Origin: Cololabis saira
Taxonomy: Eukaryota > Chordata > Actinopteri > Beloniformes > Belonidae
DNA length: 64,000 nt
Assembly: GCF_033807715.1 (NCBI RefSeq)
Contig: NC_084607.1
Location: 14,272,441-14,336,440 of the forward strand
Direction: 5' to 3'
Shown: one piece after another, positions 10,884 through 22,589 of the stretch
Layout: every line of letters begins with the position of its first letter
Position numbering within the stretch: position 1 is the stretch's first letter
Notes under the pieces: generated by a model
Told to the model about the DNA's origin: nothing
What the model saw: the letters and a program-made list of their open reading frames with translations, nothing else
Databases searched by the model: none
Made by a program: the position numbers and the translations under genes

Positions 10884-11502
10884 AGCTGGGCATACACTGT
10901 GTAATATTTTAAATCGTTTGAGACAGCCCCATCTCACAATGCACGACTAGATCGCTGGGTTCAAAAGTTCACAGCCCACGATTTATGGTCTCACACTGTG
11001 CGACCCGATGCTCGGATGTGACCCGTCTGCTCACACTATACGATCATAATCCTCACGTCGGACTTCTGAGTACTGGAACTGCGAGGCCGGTTTTGGGGCA
11101 GGGGTGGGCTGTGCCCACCCAAACGTGCGACGCACCCCGTACGGTGCGGGTCGCCGCGTACCCTATGCTGTAGGCTCTGCGTTGGTGGAACCATAAAACA
11201 GGCTTTAGCAATTTGGGCCATTCTGTGTGGCGATAAATGAAAAAAGATTAGACAACGCCGTGATTGGACAAGGAATTGGCTGGGCAGACGTGGGAAATGC
11301 TGTCTTTTTTTTCTGCTATTAAAACATGATTTGTAATGTGAATTTGCAACACTTTAAACTACAAATAATAGTCGCGTATACTGCACGAGGCACGACCAAC
11401 GATTGGGTCGAAATCTGGCCCAATCCAAAAATCCAAAAAATAGTCGCACGACTGGAAAATCGGCTCAAAACGAGCCGATAATCGCACAGTGTATGCCCGG
11501 CT
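10884..11502. mobile_element. Harbinger-like MITE with AGCYGGGCATACACTGTG ends
   Basis: The left end reads AGCTGGGCATACACTGTG and the right end reads AGCCGGGCATACACTGTG on the opposite strand, so the 18-bp inverted ends differ once. Both sides carry TAA (10881-10883 and 11503-11505), the TWA duplication typical of PIF/Harbinger. No transposase is encoded. The interior includes a partial copy of another MITE family (11125-11204), so it is a composite. Confidence 0.75.
11125..11204. mobile_element. Partial AGCCTGATTTATGG-family MITE
   Basis: Contains a GC-rich hairpin and TAGGCTCTGCGTTGGTG-GAACCATAAAACAGGCT followed by TTA (11205-11207). It matches the right half of the complete copy at 48674-48803. 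The left arm is missing or rearranged. It lies inside the 10884-11502 element. Confidence 0.6.
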
Positions 11503-11537
11503 TAAGAGATGGAGCCCGGGACTTGTCACTTTTTTGC

Positions 11538-11551
11538 GGGGGGGGGGGGGG
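11538..11551. repeat. poly-G tract
   Basis: Fourteen consecutive G residues just outside the preceding MITE. Length is probably variable between individuals or assembly-sensitive. Confidence 0.85.
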
Positions 11552-11708
11552 TTAACAACCATAGCTTACTCTCACTTGGTAAGTTACCCGTACCACAAAC
11601 TCTTGAACCAAAGAAACACTGAATTATTCAGGCTGCATGCTGCCTGGAGTTGTAGTGTTAATATTGCTGAAATAGCTCAGGGATTCAGTCAAGACCTCTT
11701 GACTTTAA

Positions 11709-12017
11709 AGGAGCATGAGGCTCCTTTTAAGAAATGAGACTCTCTAGCGCCACCCTTCACCACGACGGCCGTTGGGGGTACTGCAGCCAACAGTGAAGCC
11801 GGCACGGGAGAACGGGGAGAACGCAGCCCAGCGCGGGAAATTCGGGACCGAATTGCAGCACATTTTGCAGCAACAGCCTGTTCAAGGCAACGGAGAGATA
11901 CACTAGAGGACTCATTCTTTTGGGTTTGGAACGCTTCATCTGACATTATTACTAGAAAACTTAAAATGTATACGGATTTTTTTCATAAATCTTGCCACAA
12001 TCCGGCCTCAAGCTCCT
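11709..12017. mobile_element. TTAA-flanked MITE, copy A (309 bp)
   Basis: The ends AGGAGCATGAGGC and GCCTCAAGCTCCT form an inverted pair, and TTAA lies on both sides (11705-11708 and 12018-12021). Copy B at 32387-32687 and truncated copy C at 59522-59691 share long internal stretches, including GAATTGCAGCACATTTTGCA and GAGATACACTAGAGG. TTAA duplication fits Kolobok or piggyBac. The AGG rather than CCY terminus makes me favour Kolobok. No coding capacity. Confidence 0.75.
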
Positions 12018-12021
12018 TTAA

Positions 12022-13980
12022 CTGGACAAATCTTTAACATTTACAATATAGGCTAATGGTTTCCTGAAACAGTTACCTTTTTTGGCAGCTTACCAGTTGG
12101 CCAATATTAATATTTTCTATTGCATTAGTTTTTGTTTCTGGGCACTTTTTACTCTGCTGAAAATCTGTCACATGAATTTTTCCCAACTATTGGCAGCAGC
12201 GCTTTAAGTGGACCAGTATGCACCTGCCCCGATCCCCCCACCCCCCCATATATATATATATATATATGGCCTCAAAAGAAAAAAATTGTCACAACGCAAT
12301 GCTTGCCATCCACGTCATGGTGCACTTCACGTAGGTGTTTTGGATGAGAGGAAAAGTGGAGGGAAAACATCACGGCTGTGATGTTGACCGTGGACAATTT
12401 GATATTCAGCGTGTTTCTGCAGAGACTCTGTGCATGGCTGGTCAATATATTGAGTTTTTGGAGATATATTTATAGGTAAAAGGTAAAATTATATTAATGA
12501 AGTGGAGTTTGCACAGGCCAGGTCTTGATACTGAAAATACATCTATTTTACAAAAGGAAACAGTAATATTTTGTCACTTCTTTATGTTTTTGGTATGCTT
12601 TTATTTTATTTTTTCAATGATATTTCCCATGCCATGTTAACACCATGAAGGTTACAGTTACCTGGCTCCATGACACTTTGAATTTGGCTCCTGTGGATTT
12701 GATTTAGAACTGGCTTTGTTCTTTGTCATTTCCGTACCATAAACCCATAGATAGACGGACAGATGGACATACTGTAGACATATCAATCCTGTTTTTGTCC
12801 CATATATGTATGATGACAGCAGGTCAATAGGGGGAGTACCAGCACTTATTGTTCTCCCCTTAAAGCACTGACTAGTAGTGTGTTGGATTTCAATCTAATC
12901 ACACCTTTTATTATTTTTAAGAATCTGTACGTCTTCAATTAGATACACAGGAAAATAATTAACTTGTGTTGGATATGGGAAGAACTGAAACCGATGACTT
13001 GAGATGTAATGAGTTGGCTTGCCTCTGATCTGAGCACGTAAAACTAACCTGCTGATTGTATAATTTTACCTCCCTAACATTTATTTTTTTCTTTTGCATC
13101 CTTTGAAGTGTCTTGGTGGAATCATTTCAAAAGTTTAAATCTGTGAAAGCTGTATGCATTCAGATTCAGGAATTTCACAAAAATAGTTTTCACTGCCATT
13201 AAAAAGAAGAAAAATTAGATCTTAATGTTGAATGTTTCACTGTTGTTGCCAACAGTATTGAAGAGCATGTAGAAATCAACTGGAATCAGCATCTGGAAAA
13301 ATTAGACATTGCAGTGGTTTGGCCTTTATTTCCATATTCATGATTTCCAGTATGTATCTTGCACAAGGCTGCGTATTCCCAAATGGGACTCCAAGGTTGG
13401 AACCAGTGCGGCGGGGTGTACACTCAAAGTGGCTTTTAAGTGTAGCCCCAGAGTTGATGGGAGCGCTGGGGGTACTGTAGTTACTGTTGGTTATAAAAGC
13501 TTTATAGCCCCTACTTGTTCGGGACTGCTTAAACGACATCGACTGCACCCTATTTCCAAATAAAAATGAAATAAAAATATCAAAAATACATACAATACTC
13601 TTTTATCCATGAGATTATTTCAGCACAAGTGTATGCTCATGTTCTCTTGAACAGTTATTGGCTACATGGTTCAGCTGCTTTCATTGTCAGGCCGAAGCAC
13701 TTAAAGTGTGTTAATTTGTATTGAATATCAATAATGCAACAAATACCAACTGAAATGTGAATGTAGTGTTTTAGTTTCTACAAGTTGAGAGTTGTTCTTT
13801 CATTATTCTTCAACAAACCCTCCAAAATGATAAAAACCAGACGGTACCATAAAATTACAGAGGATGTGATACAGTACATACTGTATGATATGGGTACCTT
13901 GCATGCTGTGGGTCAATTCAGTTCAACCTTTCTTCCATTCAAGGGAAGATGGGAGGTGTGTGTGGCTGGGGGCAGGAGAG
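12022..13980. other. No gene seen; includes a short (TA)n tract
   Basis: Unique AT-rich sequence. A (TA) run lies at about 12248-12267, after a C-rich run. Short frames at 13276-13563 on both strands are unrecognised. No mobile-element ends were seen. Confidence 0.5.
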
Positions 13981-13989
13981 GAGGATGCT

Positions 13990-15000
13990 GGGATTGTTTC
14001 TGAACTGTTTAAGAAAGTGTTTCAATACATTGGCTTTGTCTAGACTTCCATCTATCTGGTCCTCCTTTTGCTTGAAGCCTGTGATCTTCTTCATCCCTGA
14101 CCTCACATCTCTTACATTGTTCTGCTGGAGTTTGTTCTCCAGCTTCCTCCTCTACACCTCCTTGTTGTCTCTAATCTTGACTTTCAGTTGTTTTTGTACT
14201 GACCTCAATCATTCTCTGTCTCTCTCCCTAAAGGCTCTCTTAATCTTGTTGAAGAGCTCTTTCGGGTCACTGGTGAGGCAAGGTTTATGATTGGTGAAGC
14301 ACCTAACTGTCCTGGTGGGGATGATGTTGTGCACGCAGAAGTTGAAATAGTCAGTCACACACTCAGTCATGGCATTGATGTAATCTCCATGTGGCGCACA
14401 GTGCATCCCAGTCTGTAGCCTCAATAAACCCCGACAGAGTTTCTTCAGCGTCCTGCGACCACCTCATCAAAGTCCTTTTCGGTCACAGGTTGCTTCTCGA
14501 TAATGGGTTTATATGTAGAGGAGAGAAAAAACAGATTATGATCCGCTTTACCGATCACAAGTCATTCAGAGGAGCTGTATGCATCTTTGACATTTGCATA
14601 AAACAATTCCAGCATTTTGTTTTCTCTGGTGAAACACTCAACAAACTGTTGAAACATTGGAAATGTGGCACAGGGAGAGATGTGTTTGACGGCAGGATTG
14701 TTTTAGCATAGCAACAGCAGAGCTGATGACATCACATGCAGCATCTGCACCAGCTGATGGCTGGATGTAAACTGCCATGACAATAACACTGGTGAATTCT
14801 CTCAGTAGATACAGATGATCAACAATTCCACCGCCCCTGGTTTTTCTGCTCCTTTTCAAGTTTCTGCCCGTATCATCTGAACGGTGAGCACAAAGGCGAA
14901 GAAGTCAGGGATATGCTACCGCAGCCACATCTCGGTGAAACACAAGATACTGCATTGCCAAAACTCCAGATTTTTCTTTCCATCCATCTTCTGTGCGAGA
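13990..15000 (-). pseudogene. L2/Rex-like LINE remnant (endonuclease and linker region)
   Basis: Read on the minus strand, 14859-14638 encodes part of an endonuclease domain with EFTSVIVMAVYIQPSAGADA, the FTxVIVxxVYIPPxA-x-ADAA signature I associate with L2-type LINEs of fish. Next, 14424-14209 gives the segment between endonuclease and reverse transcriptase (YFNFCVHNIIPTRTVRCFTN, then DPKELFNKIKRAFRERDRE). Translatable pieces continue to about 13990, including KLENKLQQNNVRDV and GMKKITGFKQKEDQIDG. Between 14640 and 14430 the frame shifts and loses the expected GDFN region. Stops at 14208 and beyond break it further. No reverse transcriptase catalytic core is present, so the copy is 3'-incomplete and dead. 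Confidence 0.75.
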
Positions 15001-15930
15001 GACCTGACGTTACAGATGATTACAGTTAAAGTCCCTCTTCAACTCATGAGAATTGGCTTCTTGATATCTCAACCAGCTGCTCTGGCTTGTAAAGAAACCA
15101 ATTTGTTGCCATTGTTACTCATCACAACAGGTGGTTTTAAAAAAAAGAAAAAGCAACAAAATAAAATACTTCAAGCAGAAAAGCATCCAAACTGGGATGA
15201 AAAAAATAATTCAAAAACCAGAGATATCGATAAAAGATGTAAAAAGATGTAAAAAGCTGGTAACAGTTGAAGCAAGCTTCCGCCACAAGCGACGCTATCC
15301 GAGAACAAGTTGTCTGGGTTCAAAGCAGAATCATGAGTTACAGTGCGCCAATTATTCTTGAGCTGTTACCACAAAAATGCTTGAAAGGACACAGCTTATA
15401 ACGATCCTGACTTTCATGTATAGAAGTGTTACTCAAGGGCCCCACTGGCAACTGAAGCACCGCGGCCAGCCACTGTCAACTGCAGCCACTCCTGTCCACG
15501 GCAGCAGCCCCATCGGAAGCGTTGAGGCGCGTTTCTGAAGCATCTTAGAAGAGGCCATCCACTATGTTCTGCTGAAGATGCGCACCAGAACTATTTTTGG
15601 TGTACAGCTCAGGCTAAATATTCTGCAAGTTGGATGAAGCCGGCAGAAAGATACAAGACCGGCAAGAATCTGGGGAATCTTCTAAAAGTAGCTCCACTCG
15701 ACCGCAATGCTTCTGTGCCCAGTTGGACTCATGAGTTGCTTGAAAACAGTGAACATCTTTGGAGACGGCATATAGTATCTTACATGTAATAACAGTCAGA
15801 GTTCTATCAATTTTAAAAAATATGAAGAGTTAGCCAAGCTCACTGCTGATTAGAATGCGGCCATGAGAAAAAATATGTTTTGTATTTTTACAACATGTCA
15901 CTTGTGGATCTTTGCGTAAGAAAGTCACTC
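15001..15930 (-). other. Probable upstream part of the L2-like LINE, highly decayed
   Basis: Minus-strand translation just upstream of the remnant (about 14990-14900) still resembles the start of an endonuclease domain (ILCFTEMWL). Further out to about 15780 only scattered similarity in GC content and short motifs remains. I cannot place the LINE 5' end. Nothing else is recognisable. Confidence 0.35.
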
Positions 15931-16453
15931 AGTACGTTTACATGCACTAACAGAAATTCGAATTGTTGCCTTAATCCGACCAATATCGAATTTTTAAAAG
16001 CCATGTATACACCTTAGCCGGGCTGAAGCTCTTGAGATCGAGCTTTTAGTGCCAGACTAATCCGTCCTAATTCGAGTTATTCAGGTATGTATACACAACC
16101 CACGCTTAACCGAGCTACTGACTGCCCTGGGAGTCCCCCTTCCAGAAGTGAGGAGCCGCGGGAGCGGGAATAATAACAGTCACGATATCACAACAACAAC
16201 ACGGTAATAGCAGAAGAAGAGGGAGACTTTGTGTGCATCTTACCTGCAACATGATCAGGATTAGTATGTACGACATTTGCAGAGCTGCTGCATCATAAGC
16301 GTCCATCTTTTCATATGTTGTTGTCCTCCTTTGCGCTTGTTTACTTATTGTCCTGGAAGAATACCAACGCGAAAGTGCCTGTGGCGCCACCTAGCGTCGC
16401 GGAGTCGAACGCACCTCACTCAATAATCGATTGTCTTCTCGCGCATGTATACT
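15931..16453. mobile_element. AGTACGTTTACATGCAC-ended DNA element
   Basis: The left end AGTACGTTTACATGCAC and the right end, read on the other strand (AGTATACATGCGCG), form imperfect inverted termini. The interior has more TGTATACA-type ends and cleft palindromes, including CATGTATACACC and GTATGTATACACAACC. From memory such ends belong to a teleost Harbinger/ISL2EU-like family related to the fragment at 1321-1862. A minus-strand open stretch (16390-16115) contains MDAYDAAALQM and then CAGGTAAGA, which looks like a first exon with a splice donor. No downstream exon is present. No clear target duplication. Confidence 0.5.
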
Positions 16454-19400
16454 CAGATTCCTTTGAACCTCCAGTTTAATGCTCAAGCTATCGTTGCCTT
16501 TAGCTTGATATAGATGTGTAACCACACTGAATGTCGTGTTGCCACATGTAGCCTACCGTGTGACCTGGTCTTACAGCAAAAGTCTTTTGGCTGAGGACAT
16601 GTAAGTAACCGTCAAATGCAAATGTTACACAAGTTCAAAATAAAAACTAAAAACAAAATAGAAATAGTGTTTGCTGGAACGTTTTACATTTTTGTCCACT
16701 TATTGCTTCTCCAAAACTGAGAGCAGCTGCTGTCTAATGCAAATAAGAGGCCACTCATAAGTACTTCACTCAACCCCCGATGTGATTCCAGAGTGATCTG
16801 GAAATTCATGCACGTCCTTACGCATGTCCTGGATGTGACCACCGTGCACACACACACAGCCAAGCAAATATTCGGCAAAATGTAGCAGCATCTACTCTGA
16901 CAATTATGTGGAATTGTTCTTATAATTTATGAATAATATCGGCCTAATTTAAACACTGGTCTGCATAATTCTTCTCACAGACTAAAAGCAATGATGTTTT
17001 CATGGTGTTTTTTGTTTGTTTTGATACACAATATCAATGTATATGTTGGAAATCTAAAAAAAAAGATGTGACCCTGAGGCAACTGCTCTCTTGCAGTCTA
17101 CTGACATCAGCTCCAATCTGACAGACATGTTAAATATCTGTTTACATTAAAGCTTGACAACAATATTCTGACTTCTCAATTTCCCGTGTGATCCCAAGAA
17201 AATAACCCTGTCAGAAAAAAATATTATATTCCATACTTACGCCATTTTGCTCTGTTTAGTCACACAAGGTCATCAGGGTGAGGCTGCCAAAACACTCTGC
17301 AGCGAGAAGCCTTCGCCGCGGCTTTAATGATATCCAGAATCATCGACAGAACTCGGTTCTCAAGCATTTTTCTGTGCTCAAGGTGAAAAAGGTGGTATTT
17401 AGAAATACTTTTTGCTCAAGTCTGAGGGTGCTCCTCTTATTCCATTCATGCACAAAGAAAGGGAAAGATCTCCCTTAACAGCATCCGACTCTGTGAGCTT
17501 TCAGTCAGAGTGTATTAGATTTATCACTTTCTTGTCCCTACACCTTGTTGATGCCTCCAGAGTACGACTACATTGGTATGGGAGTGGAGGCTTAAGCTGT
17601 GACTATGACATCTTTCTTGGTGCATTATCTTCACACTCAATCTCCTTGGGGTAGATCGAGTGCACAGAGGAAGTGCTTCCACCAGTTAAGTTCTAACATG
17701 TAACTAGACATTGCTTTTAGAGGTCGGCTGTTAACAGGGTTGACAATGCTCTTTTATAGCCTTCAGATTGAATATTCTCTGCTACTGCAGGAGCCATGTG
17801 ATTACAGCTGATAGTACCATTATTTCTTGAAAGAGTTGGCAGGATTTTTAATGTGTTATATTTTTGCTGCACTTAATAGACATCATTGTTCTATATTTAG
17901 TCTACGTGCTTTTTAAAGGGCAATCTTGGTCATGGCAACAGGGCTTATGGTCTCTGTGATCTTTCTGTGGCCCTGTTTTGTATTAAGAGTTAGATTTTGG
18001 AGAGAATGATGCCATAAAAATCCATGACTGTGGAAGACAGTATCTAAAAATTCTAATTATTTATAGAATAAAGGTCTTTATTTCAGCCATAAAGGCTAGA
18101 AGTGTTGTAAAGGTCTGCAGTGAGCAATGATGTTGGAAAATTTAATCTCGCTATATAACATGGATGCAAAACTTTACAGGGACAGAAACTGGATAAAAGG
18201 AGTAACTAGCAAAGCCAGTGCACAAGCCGTTTCTCTGATAAGCAAATGGAAATAGAGAAAAATGATACTAAATGCCAGAAAATGTTGGGTAGCACACAAG
18301 CAAAAGGTAAAAACATTTGTCTTTTTGTTTGAATGATCACCCCAAAAGTCTTAGCACACTCACATGAATAAATGGCACAAGAATGCAAATAATAAGTAAA
18401 ATATCAACATATCTGTCTATTCACATAAGATGCAGATTTGCAAATAAAATATGAAGATTCAGGGGGCGGGCGATAAAAAATGTCAAAGATGAGTCAGCAA
18501 GGTACATTAAACCCGTTTCAGTCTCATTTGACGGAATTTTTTCTTATTTTCAGGAAGCGTGTAACTGTTGGCATCGTGTGTCCCTGCCAGTCAGAGTAAC
18601 TTTGGGCTCCTGTCCAAAATCATCACTGAGATGAGTACAGAAATACAGTGGACATCTTGGCAGACCGTCAAGACAGTAATTATAGTGAAGAAAATGAGTG
18701 AGTGACCAGAAAAAGTTCCTTTGAGCTGCTTTAAACGTCCTGTTTGATATAAATAGCTGTTTAAAGCATGTATTTGCTTCGTTATTGAACAGGAGGGATG
18801 CCTTGGTCAGGCAGGTCAGATGTGATTCTGTTTGGCAAAAAAAAAAGAAAAGAAAACATCCATTTGACAACTCACAAAAAAAGAGAAAAACTTGTCTGAT
18901 GTTCAAGGGTCTTAAGACAATAACTGCACACAATAATAGGCACAAGATAAAAGGTTTAACCACGGCCATCGAAGTGCACTTGAGCACAACAAAGACCTCT
19001 GCAGACCCGAAACAAGAAAAAGGAAAGGAAATAATAACTTCAATTGCTCACAACCTTCTGCTGCAGAAAAGATATTTCAGAAATCTCTTGGTTATGTAAC
19101 ATTTCAAGTATCAGAAATGTTTAAGACTTGTATCCGAGTATAACTGAGTACTATCTTAGCAGCCTAGATGATAAACCTACAGTAATATGGTTGGTGAGGA
19201 ACATCTGACCAAAACAACTTTAGAAAGAGATGTGGGGTCAGTAAAGCTTGACAAATGAAGTTAAACCATTAATATGAAATAAAACTCATGAATGAACTAA
19301 AGATTGGATTAGCTTCAAGGGCTGTTTGGGTTTTTAGGCTACATGAGTTATAATAAAGCTGCCTCATAAATAACTGATGCACATGTTAAATGATGGAGTA

Positions 19401-21880
19401 AGAAATAGTCTACAATGTGCAAAATTGCCCTGATTTTTCCCTTTTGTTGCCTGCCTATTCTTCTCCGGTCCAAATTGCTTCCTGAAGGAGGAGCGAGAAC
19501 ACTGCAGGGTCCATCCCTGATCATCTATACTCTGCTGGGTTCCTCTCTCACAGTCTCATCTGCTAATTTAGCGCAGGAGGAACGATTTAAAAGAAAAAAG
19601 GACACCTTACTTTGGGATGGAACAGCAAATTACATTTTATTGCACAAACAAAAACCGAGGGATTCCATCATTAATTAGGAGAAAAATATGTTACTCATTA
19701 TATCATGCAGTATTTAAAATGGTTGTAGGAATTGGTCTGAGAAAATATAAAAATGGGAAAGCAGAAAACATGAAATATACAAATTGTAGCCAATGCTCGT
19801 GGTTATTTTTCTTTCTAGAAAAAGTTATCTATTGAGGAAAGAGATAGGCCTACGTAGACGCTCTCTCTATTCTGGCTAATACAATGTGGAAGGCTCTTTT
19901 AATGAGAGCCCTTACAAGTGCAATTACAGGTATTAATTGGTTAATTAATTGGTAAGTGGGAATGAGAGGGTCATCAAAGACAGAGGTGTTCATTTCCCTA
20001 AAGATATTATACAATAAGGCACATTTAAAGTCATTGATTAAGTAGTTGAAATGATCTTGAACTAGTTTTACTGCTTTCACCTCTGCAGAGGTTACACATG
20101 CGGCAAATAAACTGCACACGGTTGAAAAGCTGCCATATTTGAACTAGAAGTGACGTAAGTTACTATCTAATTCATAATACAAGTATATAGAGGGTAAGTT
20201 AGGTACAAAAAAGAGTATATTCAGAAAAAAAAAATGTATTTAAACAAACAAAGTCCAACCCTAATCTTTTTGGATCCCTCAACATCAGTGAGGAAGTCAG
20301 TTTTTGTACCATCAACCATCTTCTTGGTCCATTTAAGAGCTTTTATAAGCAGTGAAGGTGCTAGATTTTGAGTACATGAATGTGTAAAAGTCAGTCGGAC
20401 TAACTGAACGAACCTGGTTTTGGATACGAAATCTTTCATTTATGTCACACAGCATTAGAGCATCTTCTGAATCATTGACATGACTGTCAAAACATTATCG
20501 TCCAGAAACCAACATCCAACTAACAAGTTTTACTGGATTTCAATCAACTTAAATATTCCTCATCATTTAAAAAGAAGAAAAAGATTTGACATGAATAGGA
20601 TTCCATGGTCTTGCAGAAGAGTTGCTTCCATACTTAAAATAATTTCAGTTTGTTTTTAAAAATCAAAAACTGAGTAGGTTCGGTGAAAACGTAGATGTAA
20701 ACTTTAGCGAGAGGGGCTCGATTGTGCTTTTAGCAGAGCTGGTTGGAAGTCAGTGGATAATTAGATAATTAAGGAGCAGCTCATGTGATCTGCAGCAGCA
20801 ACAGCGGAGGAAATTCATTCAAATTAGATTCCTTGAACCTTAAACTCCAGTTGTTGCAGAAACGGTCTCAGTTTTCAACCTAAATGTTTGCATAATCTAT
20901 AAAGTTTAATCCTTTATATAGGGGATTTTCACATTTTTTAAAGAGTTTCTTTAAAATAAAAAAACGTATAATGTTTGAAACTACACAGTTAAGAACAGGA
21001 TAACCTCTAACTGTGAATGGTCTTCACACCGTACAGCATATCCATCTCCATTAATGATTCAGGTTGAATTCAGACTGTTTTGCTGCATGACTGAGCGCTG
21101 TCTTTCTTTTTCATGGTCATTTTTATAAGCATAGTTCATCTCGCTTCATAATAACTGTGATTTTTCAGGCTTTGTCTCACTGAAATATTCTTCTGATTGG
21201 TATCCAGCTATAATTACTTCTATAAAAGGATGCATAGGTTAGAAACTGTACTGAATAGGGATAAAAAAACACAATCACACACACACACACTTTGGGCATA
21301 AAATGACATTATAACAGTAGCAGTTTTCATTTAGAATTATAATTGAAAGGCTACATGTCGCTTAGAATGCATTATGTCCTTAGTACAGTCTCAATGCTTT
21401 CAAAAAGGCAAAGAGGGCATTATCTTCTTTTCATACATGGACATGCTCTACCTACTGTATTGCAGAGGCTAAAATTGAAAACATCGTTGATGAAATGAGG
21501 TAAAGCCTGCCGCATGGTAAAGACACTGAATCATTTATTTTTTCATGCGGATATGAAAAACATAAATATTTTTCTGTGACTCATTTCAAAATTATTTTTC
21601 GTTCATAATAAATTAAGATCATTTATTTGAAACTTTTATTTTGCCTCTATTCACGCTGTTCAATGCCATATGGTATACTGTTGGTAAATAGTTTTTGGTA
21701 ACCTGCAGCTTTTAGAGAGCACTTTATCAAGAAAACCGCGGTGCCAAATCCCATGGCTCGTAAATGATTTTTAGTTTGCTCTACTTCATTCATACATGAA
21801 GCTGGGGCAGGGAAAGGAAAAATGAAATGCTTGAAGACATCACTGGATCTGACGAGCCTCTCTGTTCTTGAGGCAACCAA
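16454..21880. other. No gene seen
   Basis: Mainly unique AT-rich sequence. The frames at 18550-18987, 18785-19099, 19415-19678 and 19850-20119 are unrecognised and lack credible splice structure. A slightly GC-richer patch at about 17270-17330 has no clear element ends. A short (CA)n run lies near 21275-21291. Confidence 0.45.
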
Positions 21881-21889
21881 ACCTAAGTC

Positions 21890-22480
21890 ATTGAACAGGA
21901 ACAGTGAACAAGAAGCTTCTGCTCGCCAAGAAGAAGAAAGAGGAAAATAGGCCTGCATGCCCAAAACTTGCTAAAGAGCTCTGTGGCTAGAGGGGGGGAA
22001 TGTTTCGTGGATTGATGAAACAAAGGTTGAACTGTTTAGGGAGGATATGCAATATATGGTGCAAAAAGGGGACAGCTTACCAACATCAAAAACATCATCC
22101 CGGCAGTGAATGATGGGGGAGGGAGTGTAGTGATTCTGAATTTGGGTTTGCTTCAGTGCCTCTTGGCCTGCACCTCTTGCCATCATTGATGGGGAAACTT
22201 GATCAACTAATATCAGGGTGGCTGTCCACCAGCTGAAGCTTAATAGAGGCTGGATGACACAGGGTGAGAGTGACTCTTGGGCACCGAAGTAAATCCACCC
22301 CAGAATGGCTTTCGCTCCTACTGCGGCTCAGTAAACCCTTATCTCCATGGAGATCCTGTGGAATAACCTCAGAAGAGCCGTTCACTCCAGACATCCTATA
22401 AATGTGTCTGTGCTGAAGCGGTTCTGTAAAAAAGAAGTAAAAACTGCCTCCTTAAGGTCGTGCAGTTGTGCTCCAGATCT
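21890..22480 (+). pseudogene. Decayed Tc1-like transposase
   Basis: One plus-strand frame holds two Tc1-family landmarks in register. WIDETKVELF near 22008 corresponds to the W-S-D-E-T/S-K segment around the second catalytic acid. ILWNNLRRAVHSRHPINVS at about 22353-22410 corresponds to the C-terminal NPIE-x-LW-x-DLK-x-AVH-x-R-x-P segment, followed by LKRFCKKE. Between them are several in-frame stops and substitutions that remove the expected catalytic surroundings. The upstream helix-turn-helix region is unrecognisable. Tc1 transposases perform cut-and-paste into TA sites; this copy cannot. I did not find its terminal inverted repeats. Confidence 0.75.
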
Positions 22481-22589
22481 AAACATGTTGAGCTCCGTGT
22501 TTGCTTGAAGTCGTTACCAAAAGAGGGTCGACCAAATCTTAACTCCAAGGCTCCAGTTACTCTCCCAACTGGATTCAACAAAGACATAA

